Assembly (NCBI GenBank): GCA_034382075.1 | Contig: JAXMOZ010000092.1 | Location: 1-11,113, forward strand | DNA length: 11,113 nucleotides | DNA from: JAEULH01 sp034382075 | Lineage (GTDB): Bacteria > Pseudomonadota > Alphaproteobacteria > Rhodospirillales > Defluviicoccaceae | Direction of reading: 5' to 3' | Part shown: in pieces, positions 1 to 7,748 of the stretch | How positions within the stretch are numbered: position 1 is the stretch's first letter | Layout of the letters: every line of letters starts with the position of its first letter | Translations under genes and position numbers: made by a program | The notes under the pieces: model-generated | Databases searched by the model: none | Told to the model about the DNA's origin: nothing | What the model saw: the letters and a program-made list of their open reading frames with translations, nothing else

Positions 1-1143
1 GCCGCCGCCGGCCCAGACATTGTCGTTGCCGACGTCGGCGTAGATCGTGTCCGGGCCATCCGCGGGGTCGTCGGCGCTGCGCCCGCCGTAGATCTGATCG
101 TTGCCGTCCTGCCCGGAAATGGTGTCGGCGCCGAGATCGCCATAGAGGGTGTCGTTGCCATCCCACGTCTCGCCGGGACCGCCGCCGCCATAGAGGGTGT
201 CGTTGCCATCGCCGCCGTGGATGACGTCGGCATCTACGGTTCCGGCTTGATGAGTGCCCGTCCATTTCCCGTAGATCGTGTCGTTGCCGGCCGCACCGCA
301 CAGCGTCTCGTTGAGTTCGCAACCCCACATCGTGTTATCTAGGCCGTTTCCTTGATAGAAAGGGCTCATGATAATGTTATCGCTATAACTCGGATAGACC
401 ACGAACATGTTTTCGACGTGGTCTGTCAAGGAATAGTTCATATTGTAGGGAATCACTTCATCCGTGCCCTCCCCTTCAAGCTCCACTACAGTGTCAATGG
501 CCTCATAGACCCGGTAGACGTCACTCCCGGCGCCTCCATAGAGGATCTCCCTGTTACCTCCACCGACCAGCTCTTCTGTGAATAAGCGAGACGCCTCAAG
601 CTGATCGTCTCCTTCTTCGCCATAGATCCTCGTCTCGGCATGAGACAGATCGACAGTTTGGCTGCCGCTTTTTGTATACCCCTGAACGCGGTCATCGCCG
701 CTTCCGCCAAAGATAGTAGTGATGCCAGTCAATGGATTAGACCCTTCTGCACCCTCCTCTAATATTACATCCAAGTTAGTCGCGTCATTTCCTTCACCAC
801 CGTAGACGATATTTTCTGCTGTGTTGTCCGACTCAAGAACTGCTGGCACCCATAGAGTTATTTGATCATCACCGCCGTTTCCATGGATTTTATTTCCCGA
901 ATTGGGTTCGGTGGGTGAAAAAGCGTTGTAGTAGCTATTGTCTTCGATACGATCGGGCCCCTCTCCTCCGTAGATTTCGTCGGGACCAGCTCCCCCGTCC
1001 AGGGTGTCGTAGCCGTCATTGCCATAGATGATATCGAACACGCCGTTCGACGGAGTGCTGCCCGCAGGGTCGGCATATACGCCATCCGAGATTTGGTTTG
1101 GCCGAATAACGTCGCTATCACTCGTGCCGCTAAAGGTAGCCAT
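1..1143 (-). CDS. RTX (haemolysin-type calcium-binding repeat) protein, N-terminal part, truncated by window edge
   Basis: Reading the minus strand from ATG 1141-1143 gives 381 codons with no stop before the left edge, so the C-terminus is missing. The product begins MATFSGTSDSDVI and carries many glycine/aspartate nonapeptide-type repeats: GGAGPDEIYGGEGPD (about residues 50-64), YGGEGND (114-120), FGGSGDD (145-151), GGDGNDTLYGGGG (310-322) and QDGNDQIYGG (345-354). Residues about 208-290 match the linker module seen between RTX blocks: D-x-V-x-E-x-x-GEGTDEV, then YSLTDHVENM, then a NGLDN turn and CGAAGNDTIYG. Such repeats bind calcium and form parallel beta-rolls after export, normally by a type I secretion system; none is visible here. 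No N-terminal signal peptide is present, as expected for that route. The frame is open upstream, with alternative ATGs at 1155 and 1206. 1143 is preferred because the MATFSGTS opening is typical and a GGGGG tract lies 6-10 nt upstream. Catalytic or adhesive domains, if any, lie outside the window. Confidence 0.9.
   Translation of the reverse strand, partial: MATFSGTSDSDVIRPNQISDGVYADPAGSTPSNGVFDIIYGNDGYDTLDGGAGPDEIYGGEGPDRIEDNSYYNAFSPTEPNSGNKIHGNGGDDQITLWVPAVLESDNTAENIVYGGEGNDATNLDVILEEGAEGSNPLTGITTIFGGSGDDRVQGYTKSGSQTVDLSHAETRIYGEEGDDQLEASRLFTEELVGGGNREILYGGAGSDVYRVYEAIDTVVELEGEGTDEVIPYNMNYSLTDHVENMFVVYPSYSDNIIMSPFYQGNGLDNTMWGCELNETLCGAAGNDTIYGKWTGTHQAGTVDADVIHGGDGNDTLYGGGGPGETWDGNDTLYGDLGADTISGQDGNDQIYGGRSADDPADGPDTIYADVGNDNVWAGGG
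139..210. repeat. Two copies of a 24-bp direct repeat inside the RTX gene
   Basis: Positions 139-162 and 187-210 are identical over 24 bp and are spaced by 48 bp, a multiple of three. On the minus strand they encode the same peptide core, DGNDTLYG. The identity extends to third codon positions, which suggests a recent internal duplication of the beta-roll repeat rather than protein-level selection alone. Confidence 0.85.
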
Positions 1144-1578
1144 CCTAACCCCCATCTGCTGCCGGCGGTCGCGCCAGCGGCCGAAAGCCGGCTTAGCCTG
1201 AACCATCCGTCTCGAAGGCCTGGAGCATCCCGTCGTTATCGCCGCCGTAGGCCGGCGGTCGCGCTTGCGCGGTGGAGGTGTGCACCGCGCTGAGCGCCAT
1301 GAGCACACCCACACGAGGTAGATGTACATTATCCTCTTGAGCCTGAATTACATGAATTGCCGGTTTTGCTTCCCAGCCATGGCGGCTTCGCATGCCGTGC
1401 CACGCCCTACGCCTCTCATGGATCGAGCCAGCCGCCGCCGGCACTGGGCCTCGGCACTGCACCGGGCGCCGCCTCACCCGGGCGGAACCACCGCCCGGCC
1501 GACGCCGTTGTTGTGCACAGCATGAAGCTCATCGGGGCGGCGCGTCCTGCGCCGCGGCACCAGCATTTGGAGGCTCCA
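1144..1578. other. Non-coding gap between divergent RTX and hydrolase genes
   Basis: This 435-bp stretch has no convincing gene. It holds a 14-bp direct repeat GCCGGCGGTCGCGC at 1161-1174 and 1251-1264, a 10-bp palindrome AAGCCGGCTT at 1185-1194, and an AT-richer island around 1318-1365. In that island the minus strand has GATAAT (1333-1328), a 5/6 match to a -10 hexamer, but no good -35 element. It could drive the RTX gene with a long leader; this is weak. On the minus strand around 1194-1253 a short RTX-like peptide (YGGDNDG) appears in a frame different from the RTX gene (see findings). The plus-strand frame of the hydrolase is also open here back to 1357, but it lacks family similarity and a ribosome-binding site. 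Confidence 0.6.
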
Positions 1579-2649
1579 GTGATAGCAGACGGCACGAACG
1601 ACGTTGGCCGGACGCCGGCGGCAAAGGGGCCGGCGCCGCGTCTGCCCGAGGCCATGGAGCGTTCGGCAGTTCCCAAGGCTGCGGCAATCGCGCTGGGCTC
1701 GGCGGCGGCTCTGGCCGGCGTCGCCGCGTTGGTCAACTGGCAGGCACGGGCGGCGGAGCGACGCCATCCGCCGATCGGCGACTTCATCACCGTCAACGGG
1801 GTGCGGCTGCATTACCTCGACGTCGGCGAGGGACCCGCCGTCGTCCTGCTGCACGGCAACAGCAGCATGGTCCAGGACTTCGCGCTCAGCATCCTCGAGC
1901 CGCTTGCCCGCAACCACCGGGTGATCGCCTTCGACCGGCCGGGGTTCGGCTACAGCGACCGGCCGAAGGAGGTGCTGTGGACCCCGGAAGCGCAGGCGGC
2001 GTTGATCCGCGACGCCCTTGACGTCTTGGGCGTGGAGAAGCCGGTCATCCTCGGCCACTCCTGGGCGGCGGCGGTCGCGCTCTGCTTTGCCCTCGACTAC
2101 CCGGAGGAGATCTCGGGCGTCGTCGTCGAGTCCGGCTATTACTACCCGTACCGCCGGCCCGACGCCGCGATCTCGGCCATCAACGCCAAGCCGGTCATCG
2201 GCTGGATCGGCCGCAACACCTGGTCGCCGGTGATGGGGCTGATCTTCGGCAAGGCGATGGTCAAGGGGATGTTCAGCCCCAACCCGATCCCGCCCGCCTA
2301 CGCCGAGTTCCCGGCGAAGCTTGCCTTGCGCCCCTGGCACCTGCGCGCCGGCGCGGAAGAGGCCGCGACCATGCGCGACTGGGCGCTCCGGACCTGGCGG
2401 CATTTCCCCGAGATCGAGGTGCCGGTCATGATCATCGCCGGGACCAAGGACCGGCTGGCCAGCTACCAGAAGCACGCGGTGCGGCTGCACCACGACATCC
2501 TCGGCTCCAGGCTGCGGTTGTGGCCGGGCACCGGCCACATGCTCCACCACATCCACCCCGACGGCGTGATGGACGCCATCGAGGAGGTTTGGGAGATGGC
2601 GGAGCAGCGGAAAACGGCGGAGCAGCGGGAGCCGGCCTACGCCTTGTAG
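1579..2649 (+). CDS. Alpha/beta-fold hydrolase with N-terminal membrane anchor
   Basis: The product is a serine hydrolase of the alpha/beta-hydrolase (PF00561/PF12697-type) superfamily, about 356 residues. Visible elements in order: a hydrophobic Ala-rich segment around residues 28-50 (AAAIALGSAAALAGVAALV) likely to be a membrane anchor or uncleaved signal; the core starting at ITVNGVRLHYLDVGEGP; the oxyanion-hole motif HGN (His92); strand-turn FDRPGFGYSDRP; the nucleophile elbow GHSWAA with Ser161; the acid GTKDRL with Asp291; and the catalytic His320 in GTGHMLHH. The complete triad predicts an active esterase, lipase, haloperoxidase-like or epoxide-hydrolase-like enzyme, but the substrate cannot be read from the sequence. 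The GTG start at 1579 is chosen because TTGGAGG sits 5 nt upstream. ATG 1654 (331 residues) is the main alternative, and longer starts at 1522 or 1357 have no ribosome-binding site. The 3' end overlaps the convergent sulfotransferase by 13 bp. The C-terminus has a small in-frame AEQR duplication. Confidence 0.88.
   Translation: MIADGTNDVGRTPAAKGPAPRLPEAMERSAVPKAAAIALGSAAALAGVAALVNWQARAAERRHPPIGDFITVNGVRLHYLDVGEGPAVVLLHGNSSMVQDFALSILEPLARNHRVIAFDRPGFGYSDRPKEVLWTPEAQAALIRDALDVLGVEKPVILGHSWAAAVALCFALDYPEEISGVVVESGYYYPYRRPDAAISAINAKPVIGWIGRNTWSPVMGLIFGKAMVKGMFSPNPIPPAYAEFPAKLALRPWHLRAGAEEAATMRDWALRTWRHFPEIEVPVMIIAGTKDRLASYQKHAVRLHHDILGSRLRLWPGTGHMLHHIHPDGVMDAIEEVWEMAEQRKTAEQREPAYAL
2598..2628. 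repeat. 13-bp in-frame direct repeat at the hydrolase C-terminus
   Basis: GGCGGAGCAGCGG occurs at 2598-2610 and 2616-2628, offset by 18 bp, so reading frame is kept. It duplicates the peptide AEQR (EMAEQRKTAEQREP) just before the stop. It is a small slippage-type duplication outside the catalytic fold. Confidence 0.8.
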
Positions 2650-3521
2650 CCGAGCTTCTCCACGTAGCCGCCGGCGATCGACAGCACCTTGTCGACCTGC
2701 GCCTCGCCCAAGGCCTTCCAGTTGCCGGTGTTTTCGATGAAGCCGACGGCGCCGCGGACGACGGGGTCCTCGACCCCGTAGTTGTGATCGAAGAGGTGAT
2801 AGTCGAGGACGCGGTCGTCCCATGCCTCGCCCAGGAACTCGAAGATCGTCCGGAGCCGAGCCTCGGGTTCGCGGATGAGGTCTTCGTACCTGACCTCGAG
2901 GCAGATGTCCTGGTTCTGGTTGAGGAAGTCCAGCTGGGCCTCCAGCGTCTCGGCGACGTAGCGCGCCGTCGCCGACAGGAGGTCCCCACCCTCCTCTCGG
3001 ATGTCCCAGCCCCGGCTGTAAATCGAATAGATGACGTCCAGGGGGTTCCGGATGATGAAGACGAACCGGGCGCCGGGCCCGAATATCTCCTTGAGCTCGG
3101 GAAGAACGTGGCTGTACTGGGGTGTCTTGTCCGCCCACCGGCTCTTGTCATGGCTGATGCGGTAGGCTTCGTGATACCTGCTCGACCAGATCCTGATCTG
3201 GTTCACCCAATCTTCCCGGCTCTGGTACCCCAGCCCGAAGAACCCGGCCGCGGTGTTCCGGTCGCGCATCATCGCGGCGAAGTGAGTGAGATAGTAGGTT
3301 TCCGGGGGACAGGCGATCGCCGGGTGGGAGTTGATGATCCTCCTGAGCAGGCTGGTTCCCGACCGATGGACGCCGATGATGAAGATCGGGTTACTGCAGA
3401 CGTCCCCGTCGGACGTGACGACGGGTCTGACCTGAATGACCGTCCGCGGCCTGCCGACGTAGCTTTTCGCCCGAATGTACCCGTGCCTGAGCTTCGTCGT
3501 CAGAGAGCGCATCGGCCTCAT
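2637..3521 (-). CDS. Sulfotransferase family protein
   Basis: This 294-residue product has the two nucleotide-binding signatures of PAPS-dependent sulfotransferases. The 5'-phosphosulfate-binding loop is IFIIGVHRSGTSLLRR at about residues 46-61, a variant of the P-loop-like RSGT motif. The 3'-phosphate-binding motif is FIIRNPLDVIYSIYSR at about 155-170, with Arg158 and Ser166 as the expected 3'-phosphate contacts. A DKTPQY motif (131-136), common in this group, precedes it. The enzyme would transfer a sulfuryl group from PAPS to a hydroxyl or amine of an unknown acceptor (carbohydrate, lipid or small molecule). No membrane segment is seen. The frame is open to ATG 3590, but ATG 3521 is preferred: GGGAAGAAGG lies 8 nt upstream, and the extra 23 residues are Arg/Gly-rich and lack family similarity. 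It is convergent with the hydrolase, with 13 bp of tail-to-tail overlap, so the two are not co-transcribed. Confidence 0.88.
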   Translation of the reverse strand: MRPMRSLTTKLRHGYIRAKSYVGRPRTVIQVRPVVTSDGDVCSNPIFIIGVHRSGTSLLRRIINSHPAIACPPETYYLTHFAAMMRDRNTAAGFFGLGYQSREDWVNQIRIWSSRYHEAYRISHDKSRWADKTPQYSHVLPELKEIFGPGARFVFIIRNPLDVIYSIYSRGWDIREEGGDLLSATARYVAETLEAQLDFLNQNQDICLEVRYEDLIREPEARLRTIFEFLGEAWDDRVLDYHLFDHNYGVEDPVVRGAVGFIENTGNWKALGEAQVDKVLSIAGGYVEKLGYKA

Positions 3522-3741
3522 GCTCGCTGCCTTCTTCCCGCTAGCGTTGAACCGCCGGCCGCGCCCGCGCAATCGCGAACGCGCCGCCACGAGGCCGCTG
3601 CTACTTGGAACTCGGCCTTCGCGCTGGGCCGCTCGGGTTTGGCGGCTGGCCGGCGGAGCCCGCCTTAGACGATTTGCTCGTCACCGTCACCTCGAATATC
3701 GGGCCCAAGCCCGGCGCGTCCCGCGTCCTCGGATCTCCGCA

Positions 3742-4500
3742 TCAGCCGGTATCGGCGCCGCAGCAGCGTTTGTACTTCTTCCCGGAGCCGCATGGGCACG
3801 GGGCATTGCGCCCCACCTTTGGCGTCTCGCGCTGGTAGGGGATGCTGTCGGCGATGCTCCGCTCGTCGATGTCCTCGTCGATGTCCCCATCGATGTCCTC
3901 GTCGAAGTCGTCCTGTGCGCCGAAGAAGTCGAAGATGACCGGCACGGCCGCGGCCAGCCCCTGGAGCAGGATGTCGCGTTCTTCCGGCCGAAGCGGACCG
4001 CCGCTCGGCCTCATGTTCGGATCGGGATCATGCTCAAAAGCCAGCGTGAGGATCGGGATGAGCGCCGGCTTCATCTCTTCGTCCTCGAACAGGCTGGCCC
4101 ATGTCCCCGGGTTCAGCGCCATCCCACGGACGAAGCCGTTTGCCCAGTCGTGGCCGCGGCTATCCTCGTCCTCCTCCTCGTCTTCCAGAAGCAGCGGCAC
4201 GAATTCGTCGTCCGCCTCCAACCGGCGCAAGACGCCGTGCCAGTGCCGCAGCGTCAGGGCGATGAACTCGGTCATGGCCGCTTCGTCGGCGAACGTCTCC
4301 GTGTCGGCCAGCTCGCCGCCCCAGACGTGCGCCAGGATTTCCTCCGGCGGCATTCCGTCCGGCGAGGAGACGATGGCGGCGAAGTAGCCGTCGAGCTCCT
4401 CGAGGTTCATTGTTTTCTCATCCGGCAGGGCAGCAAGGATGTCTGCCAAGCGGTCGTACTCGCTCTCGCTCAGGGGCTTCAAGACCTCGTCTCGCATCAT
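3742..4500 (-). CDS. UPF0149 (YecA/YgfB-like) protein with C-terminal SEC-C zinc motif
   Basis: The product is 252 residues. The N-terminal half matches the UPF0149/YecA family: a helical segment LSESEYDRLADIL, then MNLEELDGYFAAIVSSPDGM with PPEEILAHVWGG, and later WANGFVRGM. The C-terminus is the SEC-C metal-binding motif VGRNAPCPCGSGKKYKRCCG. Cys235, Cys237, Cys246 and Cys247 are placed to bind zinc as in the C-terminal tail of SecA. Between them lies a strongly acidic linker (about residues 199-215) encoded by a 12-bp tandem repeat. A second acidic run (LLLEDEEEDEDS) is near residue 105. The cellular role of these proteins is not established; SEC-C tails in other proteins mediate ribosome or SecB-type contacts. 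The ATG at 4500 is chosen because AAGGAGG lies 8 nt upstream. GTG 4503 and ATG 4497 are adjacent alternatives. It is divergent from thiC. Confidence 0.9.
   Translation of the reverse strand: MMRDEVLKPLSESEYDRLADILAALPDEKTMNLEELDGYFAAIVSSPDGMPPEEILAHVWGGELADTETFADEAAMTEFIALTLRHWHGVLRRLEADDEFVPLLLEDEEEDEDSRGHDWANGFVRGMALNPGTWASLFEDEEMKPALIPILTLAFEHDPDPNMRPSGGPLRPEERDILLQGLAAAVPVIFDFFGAQDDFDEDIDGDIDEDIDERSIADSIPYQRETPKVGRNAPCPCGSGKKYKRCCGADTG
3866..3913. repeat. 12-bp tandem repeat (four imperfect units) in the UPF0149/SEC-C gene
   Basis: Units at 3866-3877, 3878-3889, 3890-3901 and 3902-3913 share the core TCGATGTCC. Units one and three are identical, and the fourth is more divergent. Each unit is four codons, so copy-number change keeps frame. 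On the minus strand they encode the acidic linker DFDEDIDGDIDEDIDE that joins the helical domain to the zinc tail. Confidence 0.85.
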
Positions 4501-4609
4501 CACCTTTCCCTCCTTCCACCGTCTCCGCTCACCCGACCAAGCATAGCCTCCTCGGCGTCCAACTTCACCGTCGCGGGACAGCCGCGATCGCTTCTGAGTG
4601 GCGTTGCGC

Positions 4610-4638
4610 TTGACGCTGCCGATGCGACCTGTGCATCC
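4610..4638 (+). promoter_or_regulatory. Possible thiC promoter
   Basis: TTGACG at 4610-4615 is a 5/6 match to a -35 element. It lies about 30 nt before the first paired base of the riboswitch (4646), which is where a promoter is needed. The corresponding -10 region (around 4632-4638, TGCATCC) is poorly conserved, so this is a placement argument with only partial sequence support. Confidence 0.3.
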
Positions 4639-4645
4639 TGCCCGT

Positions 4646-4766
4646 GTTCCAGGGGAGCCTCGCTAGGAGGCTGAGAGACCATCGGCCCGCCGCGCCCTCG
4701 TGGCCAGCGGGCGACATGGAGACCCTCAGAACCTGATCCGGGTCATGCCGGCGTAGGGACAGGAAC
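4646..4766 (+). promoter_or_regulatory. TPP riboswitch (thi-box) aptamer
   Basis: The conserved thi-box core is present. CTGAGAG at 4671-4677 is the element that recognises the pyrimidine ring. ACCTGATCCGG at 4731-4741, then GGTCATGCCGGCG and TAGGGA (4754-4759), form the diphosphate-sensing half. The closing helix pairs GTTCC (4646-4650) with GGAAC (4762-4766). An inner hairpin pairs AGCCT (4656-4660) with AGGCT (4668-4672). An optional extra arm pairs GCCCGC (4685-4690) with GCGGGC (4707-4712). Its position directly upstream of thiC is the usual one: thiamine pyrophosphate binding represses thiamine synthesis. GGTCATGCC differs at one base from the common GGTAATGCC. Confidence 0.95.
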
Positions 4767-4803
4767 GAGCGGCTCGCACCCCTTCACTCTCGGCCGCCGC
4801 GTC

Positions 4804-4833
4804 CCCGGATCACCATAACGACAGGGAGATCCG
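4804..4833 (+). promoter_or_regulatory. Riboswitch expression platform: Shine-Dalgarno-sequestering hairpin of thiC
   Basis: CGGATC at 4806-4811 is perfectly complementary to GATCCG at 4828-4833. The hairpin it forms holds the thiC Shine-Dalgarno sequence AGGGAG (4823-4828) in its loop and stem edge, 7 nt before the start codon. The same upstream strand, CCCGGATC (4804-4811), is also perfectly complementary over 8 nt to GATCCGGG (4735-4742) inside the conserved aptamer. The two pairings are mutually exclusive. Model: without ligand the aptamer strand captures 4804-4811 and leaves the ribosome-binding site free; with TPP bound, 4804-4811 is released to hide it. The complementarities are seen directly; the switching is inferred. 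Confidence 0.65.
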
Positions 4834-4835
4834 AC

Positions 4836-6692
<1,857 letters not shown>

Positions 6693-6814
6693 CATCAGGA
6701 AGAAGAAGGGCGCGGCGGCATCGGGACACCTTTCCCCTGCACGCCGCACCCGTCGCGTCCACGAAAGGTCGTGCATCGGATCAGGCCTGGGCGCCATGGT
6801 CCTTCCCAGCCGTC

Positions 6815-6837
6815 ATGGCCGCACGTGTTGCGGCCAT
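6815..6837. repeat. Intergenic inverted repeat (ATGGCCGCA / TGCGGCCAT)
   Basis: A perfect 9-bp stem, 6815-6823 with 6829-6837, around a 5-nt loop. It shares the outer ATGGCC...GGCCAT arms with the element at 6910-6934, which suggests both belong to one dispersed palindromic repeat family. Confidence 0.65.
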
Positions 6838-6909
6838 CCACGGGATCGGCATGGGCCGCGGCGGCAACTTCAAGGCGCCTTTTTTGGCACGAGCGACTTG
6901 AATACGTAG

Positions 6910-6934
6910 ATGGCCGGGACTTGCGCCCGGCCAT
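6910..6934. repeat. Intergenic inverted repeat (ATGGCCGGG / CCCGGCCAT)
   Basis: A perfect 9-bp stem, 6910-6918 with 6926-6934, around a 7-nt loop, followed by GACGG. The form resembles REP-like palindromes known from Rhodospirillales and Bradyrhizobium-type genomes; family membership is inferred from memory of that general pattern. Confidence 0.65.
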
Positions 6935-7013
6935 GACGGATGAGGGGGGGGGTGGCGACGGAGCCCGTTCCGGCATCACCCCTCGCTGGAACAAGTCCGG
7001 CGGCGACGGCCGT

Positions 7014-7066
7014 GGCGGGTCCGGCTTCGCCTCGACCCGCCCTACGCTGTCACGCCGCTTCGCGGC
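7014..7066. repeat. Intergenic palindrome cluster (GGCGGGTC / GACCCGCC and GCCGC / GCGGC)
   Basis: GGCGGGTC (7014-7021) pairs with GACCCGCC (7034-7041) around a 12-nt loop. Right after it, GCCGC (7054-7058) pairs with GCGGC (7062-7066) around a 3-nt loop. Together they form two adjacent hairpins in non-coding DNA, with no T tract to make a classical terminator. Confidence 0.55.
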
Positions 7067-7100
7067 CCGCGATGACGGTGGTCGTGCGACGAGTGCATCA

Positions 7101-7121
7101 AGCCCGGTCAGGGACCGGGCT
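7101..7121 (-). terminator. Strong hairpin at the 3' end of the VOC gene
   Basis: AGCCCGGTC (7101-7109) and GACCGGGCT (7113-7121) form a perfect 9-bp, GC-rich stem with a 3-nt loop. It overlaps the last base pairs and stop codon of the minus-strand VOC gene. No U-rich tract follows, so it may be a transcript-end stabiliser or a Rho-assisted end rather than a classical intrinsic terminator. It could equally be another intergenic palindrome. Confidence 0.4.
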
Positions 7122-7602
7122 AGCGGCCATAGGCGTCACGCAACGCCCCGATGTCGATCTTCGTCATTCGCATCATGGCCTGCATGACCCGCTCGGCCCT
7201 GTCGCGGTCGCTGTCGGCGATCATGTCGATGAGCGGCTCGGGCACGATCTGCCAGGACACGCCGTACTTGTCCTTCAGCCAGCCGCATTGGATCGGCTTG
7301 CCGCCGCCTGCGGTCAGGGCCTCCCACAGCCGGTCGACCTCGGCCTGATCCGGGCAGCTCACCGACAGGGAGATGGCGTCGTTGAACGGGTCATGCGGCC
7401 CGCCGTTGAGCGCCTGGTAACGTTGCCCGGCAATGCTGAACTCGACCAGAAGCGGCGAGCCCGACGGGGCGCCGGGTGTGTCGATCGGCGAGTTGATCAC
7501 CCGGTGGATGCGCGAGTTCGCAAACACCGATACATAGAAGGCGGCTGCCTCCTCGGCGCAGCCGTCGAACCACAGGCACGGCGCGATTGTTTGTGTCGCC
7601 AT
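7120..7602 (-). CDS. VOC family protein (PhnB-like, 3-demethylubiquinone-9 3-methyltransferase domain)
   Basis: A 160-residue cytosolic protein of the vicinal-oxygen-chelate superfamily, PhnB-like branch (PF06983-type). Family features are the opening IAPCLWFDGCAEEAAAFYVSVF, the central strand FSIAGQRYQALNGGP, the helix DQAEVDRLWEALTAGGG, the KDKYGVSWQIVP strand and a C-terminal helix rich in Met (RVMQAMMRMTKID). Members are often annotated as 3-demethylubiquinone methyltransferase domain or glyoxalase-like. Their real activity is mostly unknown, and the name should not be taken as ubiquinone synthesis. Start ATG 7602 is chosen because GGAGG lies 5 nt upstream; ATG 7605 is the adjacent alternative, and the longer frame to 7650 adds a stretch with no family match. 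Divergent from the CIA30 gene. Confidence 0.9.
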   Translation of the reverse strand: MATQTIAPCLWFDGCAEEAAAFYVSVFANSRIHRVINSPIDTPGAPSGSPLLVEFSIAGQRYQALNGGPHDPFNDAISLSVSCPDQAEVDRLWEALTAGGGKPIQCGWLKDKYGVSWQIVPEPLIDMIADSDRDRAERVMQAMMRMTKIDIGALRDAYGR

Positions 7603-7748
7603 CATCACCTCCGATGCCGCGTTCCGATCCGCAGCCGGCTCGGGCTGCACGAGCGCCCGCGCGGTGAGGACGCAGCATGCGGAGCCGCACGTCGTGCGTC
7701 ATTAGCCGAGGACGTTGCATCGCCTTCGGCTTGCCAAGCGGCGCCGCC

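Larger units (their letters stand above)
6693..7100. other. Non-coding, palindrome-rich gap after thiC
   Basis: About 400 bp between the convergent thiC and VOC genes with no credible gene. It contains several inverted repeats, annotated separately, plus smaller ones: CACGA-AAGG-TCGTG near 6760-6773, and AAGGCGCCTT at 6872-6881 that runs into a six-T tract (6880-6885). The last could act as a weak terminator for thiC, but its stem has no normal loop. The mix of ATGGCC-type palindromes and repeated GCGGGTC/GACCCGC words resembles the repetitive extragenic palindromes of alphaproteobacterial genomes. Confidence 0.6.

Noticed and set aside
1..300. Regular repeats that might suggest a CRISPR array
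   Set aside because: The repeats are short, uneven, in frame and encode RTX nonapeptides; no constant spacer length.
1357..1578. Longer N-terminus for the alpha/beta hydrolase
   Set aside because: No ribosome-binding site for ATG 1357 or 1522, low-complexity residues, and a better placed GTG with TTGGAGG at 1579.
1474..3138. Long open frame on the minus strand, 554 codons
   Set aside because: It lies antisense to the hydrolase and across the sulfotransferase in another frame. Its Arg/Gly/Pro-rich composition is the usual shadow of high-GC genes, and it has no motifs.
2520..3668. Plus-strand frame of 382 codons over the sulfotransferase
   Set aside because: Antisense to a gene with two clear PAPS-binding motifs; no ribosome-binding site or recognisable product.
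6872..6885. AAGGCGCCTT followed by six T as an intrinsic terminator of thiC
   Set aside because: The palindrome has no loop, so it cannot fold into a normal hairpin, and it lies about 180 bp beyond the stop; noted only as a weak possibility.
7677..7748. N-terminal extension of the CIA30 protein from ATG 7677
   Set aside because: Despite a good Shine-Dalgarno, the 24 extra residues are unlike the family start and use atypical codons; kept as an alternative only.
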